Made by a program: the position numbers and the translations under genes. This document shows, piece by piece, positions 37,737 through 46,486 of a DNA stretch of 64,000 nucleotides (position 1 is its first letter; every line of letters begins with the position of its first letter). The DNA lies in the NCBI GenBank assembly GCA_018268715.1, contig JAFDVZ010000002.1, positions 677,632 to 741,631 of the forward strand, read 5' to 3'. The stretch is from Acidobacteriota bacterium (GTDB lineage: Bacteria; Acidobacteriota; Terriglobia; Bryobacterales; Bryobacteraceae). Below the pieces are notes generated by a model that worked only from the letters and a program-made list of their open reading frames with translations, was not told where the DNA came from and ran no database searches.

Positions 37737-39110
37737 CTACTTTTTCGCCTTCACGCTAGGGGCGTCGTTGGCCTTCAGATCGCCCAGCGCATACTGCACG
37801 CCGGCCAGCAGGTGCTCGAGCATCGGCTTGATCGCGTATACGCGCTCGTTGTGTCCGTGCGCTTCGTAGAACACGCGGCCCTTGCCCTCGCGCCGGATCC
37901 AGCTCAGCCCGTAATCGTGATCCTCCCTCGGGTAGTCTTCCTTAGCCTTGTCGGCGTCGCTCATTTTCGCATAGTCGATGCTGGTCAGCACGTGCAGGTT
38001 CGTGCGGGACCAGCCCTTGACGCCGAACGTGTAGGTCTCGTCGTTCACCTCGAAGCCGCCCTTGAACATCGCCGTCAACGGGCTGTCGGGATCGTCGATC
38101 TTGTAGACGATGTGCTGCGGGTCCAGCCAGTGATACTTGAAGTAGCCGCCGATCAGACGATTGAATTCGGGCCATACGCCGATCTGATGATCGGGACCGG
38201 TCTTGGGAGGCGGCGGTCCGGCGGGCTGCCCCGGACGGCGGGGAGCGCGAGCGCTCATCAACACGCCCCGCAGCCGCGCTTTGAGATCCGCCATGCCGAC
38301 CTTGCCCGAATGGTCCGCGTCCAGCTTGTCGAACCACTGATCCGCCAGCGCTCCCATCTCGGCCGCGTCCACGCCGCCGTTCGAGTCCTTATCGGCGACG
38401 GCCAGGATCCCCGGCGCGAGCATCGCCCCGAAAGCCGGCCCGTCGGTCGCCTTGTGATAGGAATCCGACGCCGCGTGCACGCCGGCCAGTCCCTTGCCGG
38501 AGCGTACGAAATCAAGCAGCGCTTTCTTGCGCGCCGCCGTCACCGCCGGGTCCGGATCGTCCAGGAAGAGGCCGGTGGTGTTGTTCAGAAACACCAGGTC
38601 GTACTGCTTCAGGTTCTCCGCCGTGATCACCGCCGAGTCGTAGCTGACCGTGGTGGTCCAGGCGCCCGTCTTCGACCCCATCGACTCGATGGTCTTGGCC
38701 GCCAGCGGAATGCACGAATGTATGTAGCCGGCGCACTTGCACAACACCAGCACCTTGCGCGGCTTCATGGGCTTGGCCGGAGCCGTGGCGGGCAGCGCGG
38801 CGAGCATCTTCTCGACGTCTTCCGCCCTGGGCGTCTGGCTCTGCGGCGGCGACATCATGCCCATGAACACGGATTCGGGAAACGCGGTTTCGAGCGCGCC
38901 TGCCAGTTGTTGCTGATTGGCCGAGGCCGCTCCGCCCAGCCACTGCGTCATGGCCGTCTTCAACTCGCCGCGAGTGACAAAGCCGTCCTGATCGCCGTCG
39001 ACGGCCTTCAGAAAATCCTGCGCCTGCTGGGCGCCGGTCGATCGCATGGCGACCGCCGCGAGCGCGAGGGCGCAGGCGGCGACCGCGAGACATCTGGTGA
39101 TAGTTTTCAT
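37737..39110 (-). CDS. Secreted ThuA-like protein with embedded EF-hands
   Basis: 457 residues from ATG 39110, where a signal peptide begins (MKTITRCLAVAACALALAAVAM). A longer in-frame extension upstream crosses the nitroreductase gene and is rejected. An EF-hand loop sits near residue 39 (DGDQDGFVTRGEL). The ThuA-type glutamine-amidotransferase-like fold follows (KVLVLCKCAGYIHSCIPLA, DLVFLNNTTG, GKGLAGVHAASDSYH). It is interrupted by a second EF-hand pair (DKDSNGGVDAAEM, DADHSGKVGMADL), then resumes with VWPEFNRLIGGYFKYHW and the His-rich YEAHGHNERVY. ThuA proteins relate to sugar metabolism; the exact reaction is unknown. Follows the SagB-like gene by 26 bases. Confidence 0.83.
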   Translation of the reverse strand: MKTITRCLAVAACALALAAVAMRSTGAQQAQDFLKAVDGDQDGFVTRGELKTAMTQWLGGAASANQQQLAGALETAFPESVFMGMMSPPQSQTPRAEDVEKMLAALPATAPAKPMKPRKVLVLCKCAGYIHSCIPLAAKTIESMGSKTGAWTTTVSYDSAVITAENLKQYDLVFLNNTTGLFLDDPDPAVTAARKKALLDFVRSGKGLAGVHAASDSYHKATDGPAFGAMLAPGILAVADKDSNGGVDAAEMGALADQWFDKLDADHSGKVGMADLKARLRGVLMSARAPRRPGQPAGPPPPKTGPDHQIGVWPEFNRLIGGYFKYHWLDPQHIVYKIDDPDSPLTAMFKGGFEVNDETYTFGVKGWSRTNLHVLTSIDYAKMSDADKAKEDYPREDHDYGLSWIRREGKGRVFYEAHGHNERVYAIKPMLEHLLAGVQYALGDLKANDAPSVKAKK

Positions 39111-39136
39111 CAATTGAGCTCCGAAAATTCGAGACC

Positions 39137-39769
39137 CTACTTCCTGGGCCGTCCCACCGTCTGCGCCAAAGTGATTTTCTGATCCGGCCGCAGCTTCAAC
39201 GCCGCCGCCAGCGCCGCCCGGTCGATGGACGCGCGCACCACGGTGGCCAGCCCCTCCGAGGCGCAATACAGATACACATTCTGGCTGATGAAACCCGTCT
39301 CCGCACCCGAAAACAGCAACTTGTCGGAATCGGAAGAGCTGGCCATCTTCGTGTAATCGCTCACATAGACCAGGTTCACCGGAGCGCTGGCGACAAAGGA
39401 CTGTGTGCCCGCCAGCGCCCGCAAATCGCGGCCGACCACCAGGCGCAACCGGTGTCCGGCGCCCTCGTATACGTAAGCGCCGTTGGCGGTCAGGGCATAG
39501 ACATCGACGGTCTGACGGTTCATCGCCGACGGCGCCGTGCGATGTCCGTCCGGACGGTTCACGCCGAACCCGGCCCACAACATGTTCGACAGCACCTGTT
39601 CCGGCAACGCGTCCGGCGCAAACTCGCGAGCGCTCGAGCGGTTGCTGAGCGCCTGCATCAGTGGCTTGCCGCCCTGGCGGTCCGGTTTGGGAAGAGAGAT
39701 GGAATCCAGCGTTTCGGCGAGACCCGAAAACGCGACGAGCGAAATGAGTAAGACAAGCATCCGGTACAT
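39137..39769 (-). CDS. Exported SagB-type nitroreductase-like flavoprotein
   Basis: 210 residues. A signal peptide (MYRMLVLLISLVAFSGLAE) precedes a nitroreductase fold with the FMN-site start NRSSAREFAPDALPEQVLSNMLWAGFGVNR and TAPSAMNRQTVDVYAL. The C-terminal GFISQNVYLYCASEGLATVVR is also typical. SagB-like members oxidise peptide azolines, but many exported relatives are uncharacterised. As first gene of a minus-strand group that includes ApbE and PepSY-TM, it may be part of a periplasmic flavin redox system (inference). Confidence 0.82.
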   Translation of the reverse strand: MYRMLVLLISLVAFSGLAETLDSISLPKPDRQGGKPLMQALSNRSSAREFAPDALPEQVLSNMLWAGFGVNRPDGHRTAPSAMNRQTVDVYALTANGAYVYEGAGHRLRLVVGRDLRALAGTQSFVASAPVNLVYVSDYTKMASSSDSDKLLFSGAETGFISQNVYLYCASEGLATVVRASIDRAALAAALKLRPDQKITLAQTVGRPRK

Positions 39770-39828
39770 GAGAACACCCGGCTAGCATTGTATGCCCCTC
39801 GCCGGACGGGCTATGGTCCACTTCTCTC

Positions 39829-39857
39829 TTGACGCCGATGGAGGATCGGCGTATTCT
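39829..39857 (+). promoter_or_regulatory. Sigma-70-type promoter of padR
   Basis: A -35 TTGACG (39829-39834) and a -10 TATTCT (39852-39857) are separated by exactly 17 bases. Transcription would begin near 39864, giving a leader of about 10 bases before the padR ATG at 39873. Confidence 0.7.
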
Positions 39858-39879
39858 TCCCATAAGAATCTTATGGGAA
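39857..39879. promoter_or_regulatory. Perfect palindromic operator over the padR start
   Basis: An 11-base arm (TTCCCATAAGA) is followed by one centre base and its exact inverted copy, spanning 39857-39879. It overlaps the end of the -10, the probable transcription start and the padR ATG. This is the expected position for PadR autorepression of the padR-permease operon. Confidence 0.75.
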
Positions 39880-40208
39880 CGCGCCAGCCTCGTGAACTCC
39901 TGCCCGGAACGCTCGATCTCCTCGTCTTGCGCACGCTCGAACGCGGTCCGGCGCACGGTTACGCCATCATGGACGCCATCTGGAATGCCTCGGGCGAACT
40001 GTTCCGCGTGGAAGAGGGCGCGCTCTACCCGGCGCTCCACCGCCTGGAGCTGAACGGCTGGCTCGCCTCGGAATGGGGCGCTTCGGAGGCCAAACGCCGC
40101 GCCAAATACTATAGCCTCACCGAATCCGGCCGCAAGCATCTGGCCCGCGAACGCGCCGACTGGGATCGGATCACCCTCGGCATGCGGCGAATTCTCGAAG
40201 GAGCCTGA
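39873..40208 (+). CDS. PadR-family transcriptional regulator
   Basis: 111 residues from ATG 39873; upstream in-frame codons lie before the promoter and are rejected. The winged-helix domain has the typical LLPGTLDLLVLRTLERGPAHGYAIMD start, VEEGALYPALHRLELNGWL recognition region and the YYSLTESGRKHL wing. The short C-terminal helix is for dimerisation. It is 4 bases upstream of the ADOP permease gene, an arrangement common in Acidobacteriota. It probably represses this operon through the palindrome over its own start. The ligand is unknown. Confidence 0.93.
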   Translation: MGTRQPRELLPGTLDLLVLRTLERGPAHGYAIMDAIWNASGELFRVEEGALYPALHRLELNGWLASEWGASEAKRRAKYYSLTESGRKHLARERADWDRITLGMRRILEGA

Positions 40209-40212
40209 CCCA

Positions 40213-42939
40213 ATGCCATTCATCCGAAATCTGCTGAACCGGCTGGGCGCCATCGGCCGCCGCGGCCGCCTTCAGGACGACTTCGCCGCCGAACTGGAAG
40301 CCCATCTCGCCCTCAAGCAGCAGCAGCTCGAAGCCGAGGGCGTCGAGCCCGCCGAAGCCGCCCGCCGCGCCCGCCTGGCGCTCGGCAACGCCACGCTCTA
40401 CCAGGAAACTCTGTCTGCGCAGTGGAGCTTCCCGGCGCTCGAAAGCCTCTGGCGCGACATCGTCTTCGGCCTGCGGATGCTGCGTAAGGACAAGGTGTTC
40501 ACCATCGTGGCGCTGGTCACGCTGGCGCTCGGCATTGGCGCAAACACGGCGGTCTTTTCGCTGCTCAACAGCCTGCTGTGGCGCAGCCTGCCCGTCCGCG
40601 AGCCGCAGCAATTGGTGCGGTTGCGCCTCACCAACGTCCCGCCCACGGATCGGGCCTGGGTGAACGGCCGCGCGGTCACCGCCAAGGAGCGCCGCCGCGT
40701 GCCGTTCCCCTTCTACCAGGAACTCGAAAAGCATCCCGACTTCCAGGCGGTGTTCGGCGCGGCCGGCCAGGGTCCCTTCGTGGTCGACTCCGCCGGAGAA
40801 GCGTACAAGCTGGAAGCCGCCTCCGTCACTGGAACCTACTTCCCCGCGCTGGGCGTGGAGCCGGTCGCGGGCCGTCTGCTCACGCCCGACGACGACATCG
40901 CCGGCGGACCCTCCACCGGCTGGGGCGCGGTGATCAGCGAGTCCGCCTGGACCCGCCTCTTCCACCGATCCCCCGCCGCCATCGGCGCTCAGATCTCCAT
41001 TGAAAGAACGCCCTTCACGATCATCGGTGTGGCGCCGCGCACCTTCACCGGCGTCAACCCAGGCTCGGCGCCCGACGTCTGGATGCCCGCCAGCGCCTTC
41101 GAGACGATGTTCCCCAAGTGGAGCTGGCGCGCCAACCGCGACATGGGGTTCATCGAGCCCATGGCCCGGCTGAAGCCCGGCGTCGACCTCAACCAGGCGC
41201 GGGATCGTCTGGCCGCGCTGTCGGTCCCAATGCTCCGCGCCGTGAAGCCGGACGGGATTTCCGGCCAGGCCGAAAAGCACTACCTGGCGATGAAGATCGA
41301 CATGGTTCCGGCGTCTTCCGGTTACTCCTACCTGGTGGACATCTTCCGCCCCGCGCTGTGGACCCTGCTCGCGGCCGTTGGCGCGGTCCTGCTGATCGCC
41401 GCCACGAATCTGACGAACCTGATCCTCGCCCGCGCCACGGCGCGCCGCAAGGAGATCGCCATCCGCCTGGCCATTGGCGCGTCGTCGGGCCGGATCCGCC
41501 GCCAGTTGATCGTCGAAAGCTCGTTGCTCGCGATGGCGGGCGCCGGGGCCGGCGTCGTATGCGCCCGCTGGCTCGCGGCAGCGCTGGTCCGGGGAGCCTC
41601 GCGCGACACCACCCGCATCCACCTGGACGCTTCCCTCGATCTCACCGTCCTCGCCTTCACGGGCGCGTTGCTCGCCGCCGTCGTCCTGATCGCGGGCTGT
41701 ATTCCCGCATGGTCCGCCGTGCGCGGAGCCATTGGCGAACACGCCCGTGGCGTCACGGCGTCGAAACTGGCCACGCGCCTTCGCGGCGGCCTGATCGTGT
41801 TACAGGTCGGACTCTCGCTCGCCTTGCTCATCGCCGCCGGCCTGCTGATCGCCTCACTGCGATCCGTGCTCCACGAAACCACGGGCTTCGACACGGCGCA
41901 CGCCGTCTTCATCACGCCCGACCTGTACAACGCCGGCGTAAGCCCGGAGCGCATGCCGCAGGCCTACGCCTCCATGCTCGAGGAAACCCGCCGCATGCCG
42001 GGCGTCCGAGCCGCCGCCTGGACCATGCACGTGCCCATGAGCGGCGGTCTGGAAGCGTTCACCATCGAACTCCCGGACCGTCCGGGCATCCCGCCGGCCG
42101 ACCGCATGGTCTTCTCCCACCAGGTGACCGACGGCTACTTCCAGGCCTCCGGCGTGCCCCTGGTCGCGGGCCACGACTTCGCACCCCGCGGCGCTGCCGG
42201 CCCCAAGGCCTCCATCGTCAGCCGCAACCTCGCCATCAGGTTTTTCGGATCGCCCGAAGCCGCCATCGGCCGCCGTCTCAAACCAGGCAGCCTCGACTGG
42301 ACGGAAGTAATCGGCGTGGCCGCGGACGCCAAGTTCCAGGATGTCCGCGAACCCGACCCTCCCACCGTGTACACGTCGTATTGGGACCAGCGGACCACTC
42401 TCGGCATGACGCTATTGGTGAACCACACGGGACCCACGGAACCGGTGGTCACGGCCGTCGGAGCGCTCGCCCGCCGGGAAGCGGGGCGCACGCCGTTCAC
42501 TCAGGTTTCCACGCTGCCCGCCAACATCGCCGCTTCGCTCGTCACCGAACGCCTGTTGACGATGATGCTGACGGCGTTCGGCGGCTTCGCATTGCTGATC
42601 TCCGCCACCGGCATCGTGGGATTACTCAGCTACACGGTGCAACTGAAGCGCCGCGACATCGGCGTGCGGATCGCGCTAGGCGCCACGCCGTCGGCCATCG
42701 CCCGGGAGATCGAAAGCAACGGTCTCCTGCTGGCCGTCCTCGGCCTTGCGGTGGGCGGGGCGCTCAGTTGGGCCATGCGCCGTCTGATCGAAGCCCACCT
42801 ATACCGGGTCAAGTCGGGCGACCCGGTCATCTGGATCGCAGTCAGCGCCGTCGTTCTCCTCTGCGCCGTAGGCGCGAGCGCCATCCCAGCCCTACGCGCC
42901 GCCCGCGTCGACCCGATGGCAGTCCTGAAATCCGACTAG
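40213..42939 (+). CDS. ADOP-type MacB/FtsX ABC transporter permease
   Basis: 908 residues. The N-terminal permease-prefix region (DDFAAELEAHLALKQQQLEAEG) is typical of acidobacterial duplicated orphan permeases. Two MacB-type halves follow: a first TM near 98-118 (TIVALVTLALGIGANTAVFSLL), a MacB periplasmic core, an FtsX triple-TM block (about 375-505), then a second core and FtsX block (about 780-900, YTVQLKRRDIGVRIALGATPSAIAREI). No ATP-binding subunit adjoins it. The family may act with a distant ATPase or as a mechanotransmitter. It is controlled with padR. Confidence 0.93.
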   Translation: MPFIRNLLNRLGAIGRRGRLQDDFAAELEAHLALKQQQLEAEGVEPAEAARRARLALGNATLYQETLSAQWSFPALESLWRDIVFGLRMLRKDKVFTIVALVTLALGIGANTAVFSLLNSLLWRSLPVREPQQLVRLRLTNVPPTDRAWVNGRAVTAKERRRVPFPFYQELEKHPDFQAVFGAAGQGPFVVDSAGEAYKLEAASVTGTYFPALGVEPVAGRLLTPDDDIAGGPSTGWGAVISESAWTRLFHRSPAAIGAQISIERTPFTIIGVAPRTFTGVNPGSAPDVWMPASAFETMFPKWSWRANRDMGFIEPMARLKPGVDLNQARDRLAALSVPMLRAVKPDGISGQAEKHYLAMKIDMVPASSGYSYLVDIFRPALWTLLAAVGAVLLIAATNLTNLILARATARRKEIAIRLAIGASSGRIRRQLIVESSLLAMAGAGAGVVCARWLAAALVRGASRDTTRIHLDASLDLTVLAFTGALLAAVVLIAGCIPAWSAVRGAIGEHARGVTASKLATRLRGGLIVLQVGLSLALLIAAGLLIASLRSVLHETTGFDTAHAVFITPDLYNAGVSPERMPQAYASMLEETRRMPGVRAAAWTMHVPMSGGLEAFTIELPDRPGIPPADRMVFSHQVTDGYFQASGVPLVAGHDFAPRGAAGPKASIVSRNLAIRFFGSPEAAIGRRLKPGSLDWTEVIGVAADAKFQDVREPDPPTVYTSYWDQRTTLGMTLLVNHTGPTEPVVTAVGALARREAGRTPFTQVSTLPANIAASLVTERLLTMMLTAFGGFALLISATGIVGLLSYTVQLKRRDIGVRIALGATPSAIAREIESNGLLLAVLGLAVGGALSWAMRRLIEAHLYRVKSGDPVIWIAVSAVVLLCAVGASAIPALRAARVDPMAVLKSD

Positions 42940-42940
42940 A

Positions 42941-42972
42941 TTCTGTCTTCTGTCTCCTGACTCCTGTCTCCT
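42941..42972. repeat. Intergenic simple repeat of the TGTCTCCTG type
   Basis: The gap between the ADOP permease stop and the convergent cupin stop consists of near-tandem TCTGTCTTC / TGTCTCCTGACTCC units. It is a low-complexity tract with no coding signal. Confidence 0.6.
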
Positions 42973-43324
42973 ATTTCACCGGCCTCAAATAGGAGTCCGT
43001 CCCATACTTCCAGTCCTCCCGGACTCCGGAGAAGATGTCGATGGAAACGGAGTCCTCGGTCGCCAGGGCGCTGTGCTTCACGTTTGACGGGATGCGCAGC
43101 ACCTCGCCCGCTTTCACCGTCACCTTCTCGCCTCCCACCACGAAGTCGAGCGAGCCCTTCTCCATCACGGTGAGCTGTTCGTTGGGGTGCGAGTGTTCGG
43201 GCACCAGGCAGCCCTTGGCCAGGTAGATCCGCCCGATGGTCATCTGGTCGGCGTGGATCACCTGGCGGACGAACTGCGGGTTCAGTTGTTCCTTCTCGAT
43301 CTTGCTCCACTCGTACAGTTGCAT
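42971..43324 (-). CDS. Single-domain cupin protein
   Basis: 117 residues forming one cupin barrel. The first motif is LVPEHSHPNEQLTVMEKGSLDFVVG (His/His/Glu metal ligands) and the second is GEVLRIPSNVKHSALA. The fold is complete with no signal peptide. Such short cupins bind metals and may be sugar isomerases, dioxygenases or sensors. It is monocistronic and converges on the permease gene. No specific function can be assigned. Confidence 0.87.
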   Translation of the reverse strand: MQLYEWSKIEKEQLNPQFVRQVIHADQMTIGRIYLAKGCLVPEHSHPNEQLTVMEKGSLDFVVGGEKVTVKAGEVLRIPSNVKHSALATEDSVSIDIFSGVREDWKYGTDSYLRPVK

Positions 43325-43380
43325 GGGAGGGATTCTAACACGCCCTCCACGCTCGGCCGTCTGCGCGCGTCAGATGGTGC

Positions 43381-44367
43381 ATGCGGACGATTGTGACGTG
43401 CTTGATTCTGGCGGCCGGGACCCTGGTGGCCCAGCCCCCGCTGGAGAGCCGCGTGCTGCGGATCTCCTCGGCCAAAACGGCGCAGGACTTTGCGGAGGTC
43501 GCCACCGTCATCCGGTCCATCGCCGAGATTCGCGACCTGTCCGTTGATATGGATCAACGGACCATCACCATGTGGGCCAGCGCCCAACAAGTCTCCTTCG
43601 CCGACTGGCTGGCGCGCGAACTCGATCCCGCCACCGACGCGTCGCCCCGCTTCCAGGTGGGTCCCGATGACGTTGCGCGTATCTTCTATGTGAAGAATGC
43701 TCCCGGCGTTCAGGGATTTCAGGAGATGGCGGCGGCGATGCGGTCGCTCGTGGAGATACGGCGGCTGTTCACCTACAACACGCCGCGCGCCATCGTCGCC
43801 CGGGGAACGCCGGACCAGTTAGCGGCGGCCGAATGGATTCTCGGCGAGTTAGACCAGCCGCTAACTCAGGCTCCGCCGCGCGGCGCTCGCGCATTTGAGA
43901 TGTCCGGCGTTGGCAACGAGAACGTAGTGCGGATATTTCATATCACCGCGGCCGCGACAATCCAGGACTTTCAGGAAGCGGCGGTGCTGGTTCGTTCCAT
44001 CGGCGATATCCGTCGCGTGTTCACCTATAACCCCTCGCACGCCCTGCTCATCCGCGGAACCGCCGATCAGGCGGCGCTCGCCGACTGGCTGACCACGCAA
44101 CTGGAGGGCGCGACCAAGCCCGTTGAGTCGACCACGGCCATCGAATACCGCATGTCGGACGCCGGCATGGACAACGTGGTGCGCGTATTCCGTCTGGCGC
44201 ACGCAGCCTCCACAAAGCGGTTGCAGGAAGTCGCAACCGAGGTGCGCACGGCCGAAAAGATCCGCCGCGTATTCACCTGCAACACCCCGCGGTTGGTGGC
44301 GATGCGAGGGACCCAGGACCAGATGGACTCGGCCGTACGCCTGGTGAAGGAGCGGGACAAGAACTAA
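43381..44367 (+). CDS. Exported protein with four tandem secretin-N-like repeats
   Basis: 328 residues. A signal peptide (MRTIVTCLILAAGTLVAQ) is followed by four repeats of about 60-75 residues, each starting V-x-R-I/V-F and containing an IRR-x-F-T-Y-N segment and a RGT-x-DQ-x-x-A turn (for example RRLFTYNTPRAIVARGTPDQ). The pattern recalls the short N-terminal ring domains of secretins, but no secretin core follows. The first repeat is the most diverged. Function unknown; a periplasmic scaffold is possible. Confidence 0.75.
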   Translation: MRTIVTCLILAAGTLVAQPPLESRVLRISSAKTAQDFAEVATVIRSIAEIRDLSVDMDQRTITMWASAQQVSFADWLARELDPATDASPRFQVGPDDVARIFYVKNAPGVQGFQEMAAAMRSLVEIRRLFTYNTPRAIVARGTPDQLAAAEWILGELDQPLTQAPPRGARAFEMSGVGNENVVRIFHITAAATIQDFQEAAVLVRSIGDIRRVFTYNPSHALLIRGTADQAALADWLTTQLEGATKPVESTTAIEYRMSDAGMDNVVRVFRLAHAASTKRLQEVATEVRTAEKIRRVFTCNTPRLVAMRGTQDQMDSAVRLVKERDKN

Positions 44368-44461
44368 CTCGCGCCGGTGTCTGCCGACGCATGCGCTTCA
44401 GAATTCCCTGAGAAGACCTTCCGCGCGACCGCACTATTGGGAAGAGGTCGAGGGATTCCTG

Positions 44462-46486
44462 ATGCGGCTACTTCCATGTTTGCTGCTCGTGTTGTCTGCG
44501 TTCGCGCAGACCGCCGATCCCGCTTTTGACGCGCTACAGAAGGCGTACGACGCGCTCAAGGACCGCCGTTACGACGACGCGATCGCAGCCTTCCGTAAGG
44601 CCGCCGACATTGCGCCCAAGCGGGCCGCCATTCGCAAGGACCTCGCGTACACGCTGCTCAAGACGGGCGAAAGCGAAGCCGCCCGCGACCAGTTCCGCGA
44701 GGCCATGCAACTCGAGCCGGCCGACCACCACGTTGCGCTCGAATACGCTTTCCTTTGTTACGAAACCAAACAGCGGGCCGAGGCTCGCCGCATCTTCGAC
44801 CGCATCCGCAAGTCCGGCGATCCGCAATCCAGCGAGACCGCCGAGAAAGCCTTCCACAACATCGACCAGCCGCTCGAAGAAGGCATCGCACGCTGGTCCC
44901 GCGCGGTCGAACTGTCCCCGAATAACTTTAGTGCGCACCAGGAGCTCGCGCGATTGGCGGAGGAGCGCGACGACTGGAGACTCGCCGCGGTCCACTACGA
45001 AGCGGCATGGAAGCTTCGCCCCGATCTGCGTGAGCTCCTGCTGGACCTGGGCCGCGTCTGGAAGGACATGGGTCGCGCCGAGGATTCGAACGCCGCCCTG
45101 TTGGCCGCCTCGCGAGGCGCGCAACCCCGTGTCGCCGAACGCGCCCGCGCGCTCAGCCCCGAACGCTACCCCTACGTGTACGAATTCCGCAAAGCCCTGA
45201 AACTCGATGCGGCCAACATCGACCTGCGTCGCGAGCTCGCCTACCTGCTGCTCGAAATGAAGGATCGTGAATCGGCCGAAGCGGAGTTCAAACAGATCGT
45301 CGACGCCGCCCCGGACGACATGCTGTCGGTCGCCCAACTCGGCTTTCTCCACCTGAGTCGCAAGGACGTGAACGGCGCCATGCCCCTGTTGAACAAGGTG
45401 CTCGAGAAAGGCGATCCGGATCTTGCCGATCGCGTCCGCGCCGCCCTTCAAATGCCTCAGGTCCTCAAAACGCGGCGCGAGTCGACCAGCCAGGAAAAGG
45501 GCCGGGAGGCCAAGGATCTCGGCTACAAGAGTCTCACCGCGGGCTATCTCAAGGATGCTCTGAAGTATCTGAACATCGCCCATGAGTCGGATCCCGTCGA
45601 CTTTGAAGTCATGCTGAAACTCGGCTGGGCCTATAACATGTCGAAACAGGACAAGGATGCGCTGAAGTGGTTTAATCTGGCGCGCAAGAGTCCTGACCCC
45701 GCCGTGGCCACCGAGGCCGAACAGGCCTGGCGCAACCTGGTCCCCGAGTTCGCGAAGTTCCGCACCACGGCGTGGATGTATCCCTTCTATTCGACGCGCT
45801 GGAAAGACATGTTCTCCTACGCGCAGGTGAAGACCGAGTTTCGCCTCCCGAAATTCCCACTGCGGCCCTACCTGACGGTGCGATTCATCGGAGACACGCG
45901 CGGCAGCCTGAACGGCGGTATGAACATCGCCCCGCAGTACCTGTCGGAGAGCTCCTTCATCGTGGGCGCAGGCCTCGCCACTCCAACCTGGCGCGGACTG
46001 ACGGGCTGGTTCGAGGCCGGCGAGGCGATGAAGTACATGGGCTCGCGCACCGACGTCGGCGCGATGATCCCCGACTATCGCGGCGGCGTCTCCTACGCCA
46101 AGGGATTCGGCCACCTGCTGACGCCCTCCGGTCACGGCCTATTCGCCGAGGCCAATCTCGACGGCGTGTTCGTCAGCCGCTTTCAGAACGACATGCTGCT
46201 CTACACGCAGACGCGCGCCGGCTACACTCTGCCTTCCTCCGAATCGGGCGGATTCCAGGCGCAGTTGTTCCTCAACTGGAACATCACCGTCGACCGCTCG
46301 GGCCAATATTGGGCCAATTACGTCGAAATGGGCCCGGGCCTGAGATTCCACGCCAAACCCATGCCGCCCTCCATGGTGTTCTCCGTCAGCGCCCTGCGCG
46401 GCAATTACCTGGTGAACCAAGGCAATCCCAGGGGACCGGTTTTCTACGACTTGAGGGTGGGGTTCTGGTATGCGTTCACCCGTTAA
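44462..46486 (+). CDS. TPR protein with C-terminal outer-membrane beta-barrel (PgaA/NfrA-like layout)
   Basis: 674 residues. Signal peptide 1-16, then about ten TPR-like units to about residue 430, including classic AAFRKAADIAPKRAAIRKDLAYTLLKTGESEAA. The last 230 residues change to alternating aromatic beta strands (FPLRPYLTVRFIGDTRG) and end in VFYDLRVGFWYAFTR, with a terminal aromatic-x-Arg typical of barrels. The layout matches polysaccharide-export porins such as PgaA, BcsC and NfrA. The final 17 bases overlap the next gene, so they are co-translated. Confidence 0.82.
   Translation: MRLLPCLLLVLSAFAQTADPAFDALQKAYDALKDRRYDDAIAAFRKAADIAPKRAAIRKDLAYTLLKTGESEAARDQFREAMQLEPADHHVALEYAFLCYETKQRAEARRIFDRIRKSGDPQSSETAEKAFHNIDQPLEEGIARWSRAVELSPNNFSAHQELARLAEERDDWRLAAVHYEAAWKLRPDLRELLLDLGRVWKDMGRAEDSNAALLAASRGAQPRVAERARALSPERYPYVYEFRKALKLDAANIDLRRELAYLLLEMKDRESAEAEFKQIVDAAPDDMLSVAQLGFLHLSRKDVNGAMPLLNKVLEKGDPDLADRVRAALQMPQVLKTRRESTSQEKGREAKDLGYKSLTAGYLKDALKYLNIAHESDPVDFEVMLKLGWAYNMSKQDKDALKWFNLARKSPDPAVATEAEQAWRNLVPEFAKFRTTAWMYPFYSTRWKDMFSYAQVKTEFRLPKFPLRPYLTVRFIGDTRGSLNGGMNIAPQYLSESSFIVGAGLATPTWRGLTGWFEAGEAMKYMGSRTDVGAMIPDYRGGVSYAKGFGHLLTPSGHGLFAEANLDGVFVSRFQNDMLLYTQTRAGYTLPSSESGGFQAQLFLNWNITVDRSGQYWANYVEMGPGLRFHAKPMPPSMVFSVSALRGNYLVNQGNPRGPVFYDLRVGFWYAFTR

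Noticed and set aside
35242-37869. 875-codon plus-strand open frame
   Set aside because: Antisense to ApbE-DUF2271 and the EF-hand gene, both of which have clear motifs; the product looks like Arg-rich noise.
39111-40253. N-terminal extension of the ThuA-like gene by 381 codons
   Set aside because: It crosses the nitroreductase and padR genes. A signal peptide starts exactly at 39110.
40171-41742. 523-codon minus-strand frame within the permease gene
   Set aside because: Antisense to the well-supported MacB/FtsX permease; composition is Gly/Arg/His-rich without motifs.
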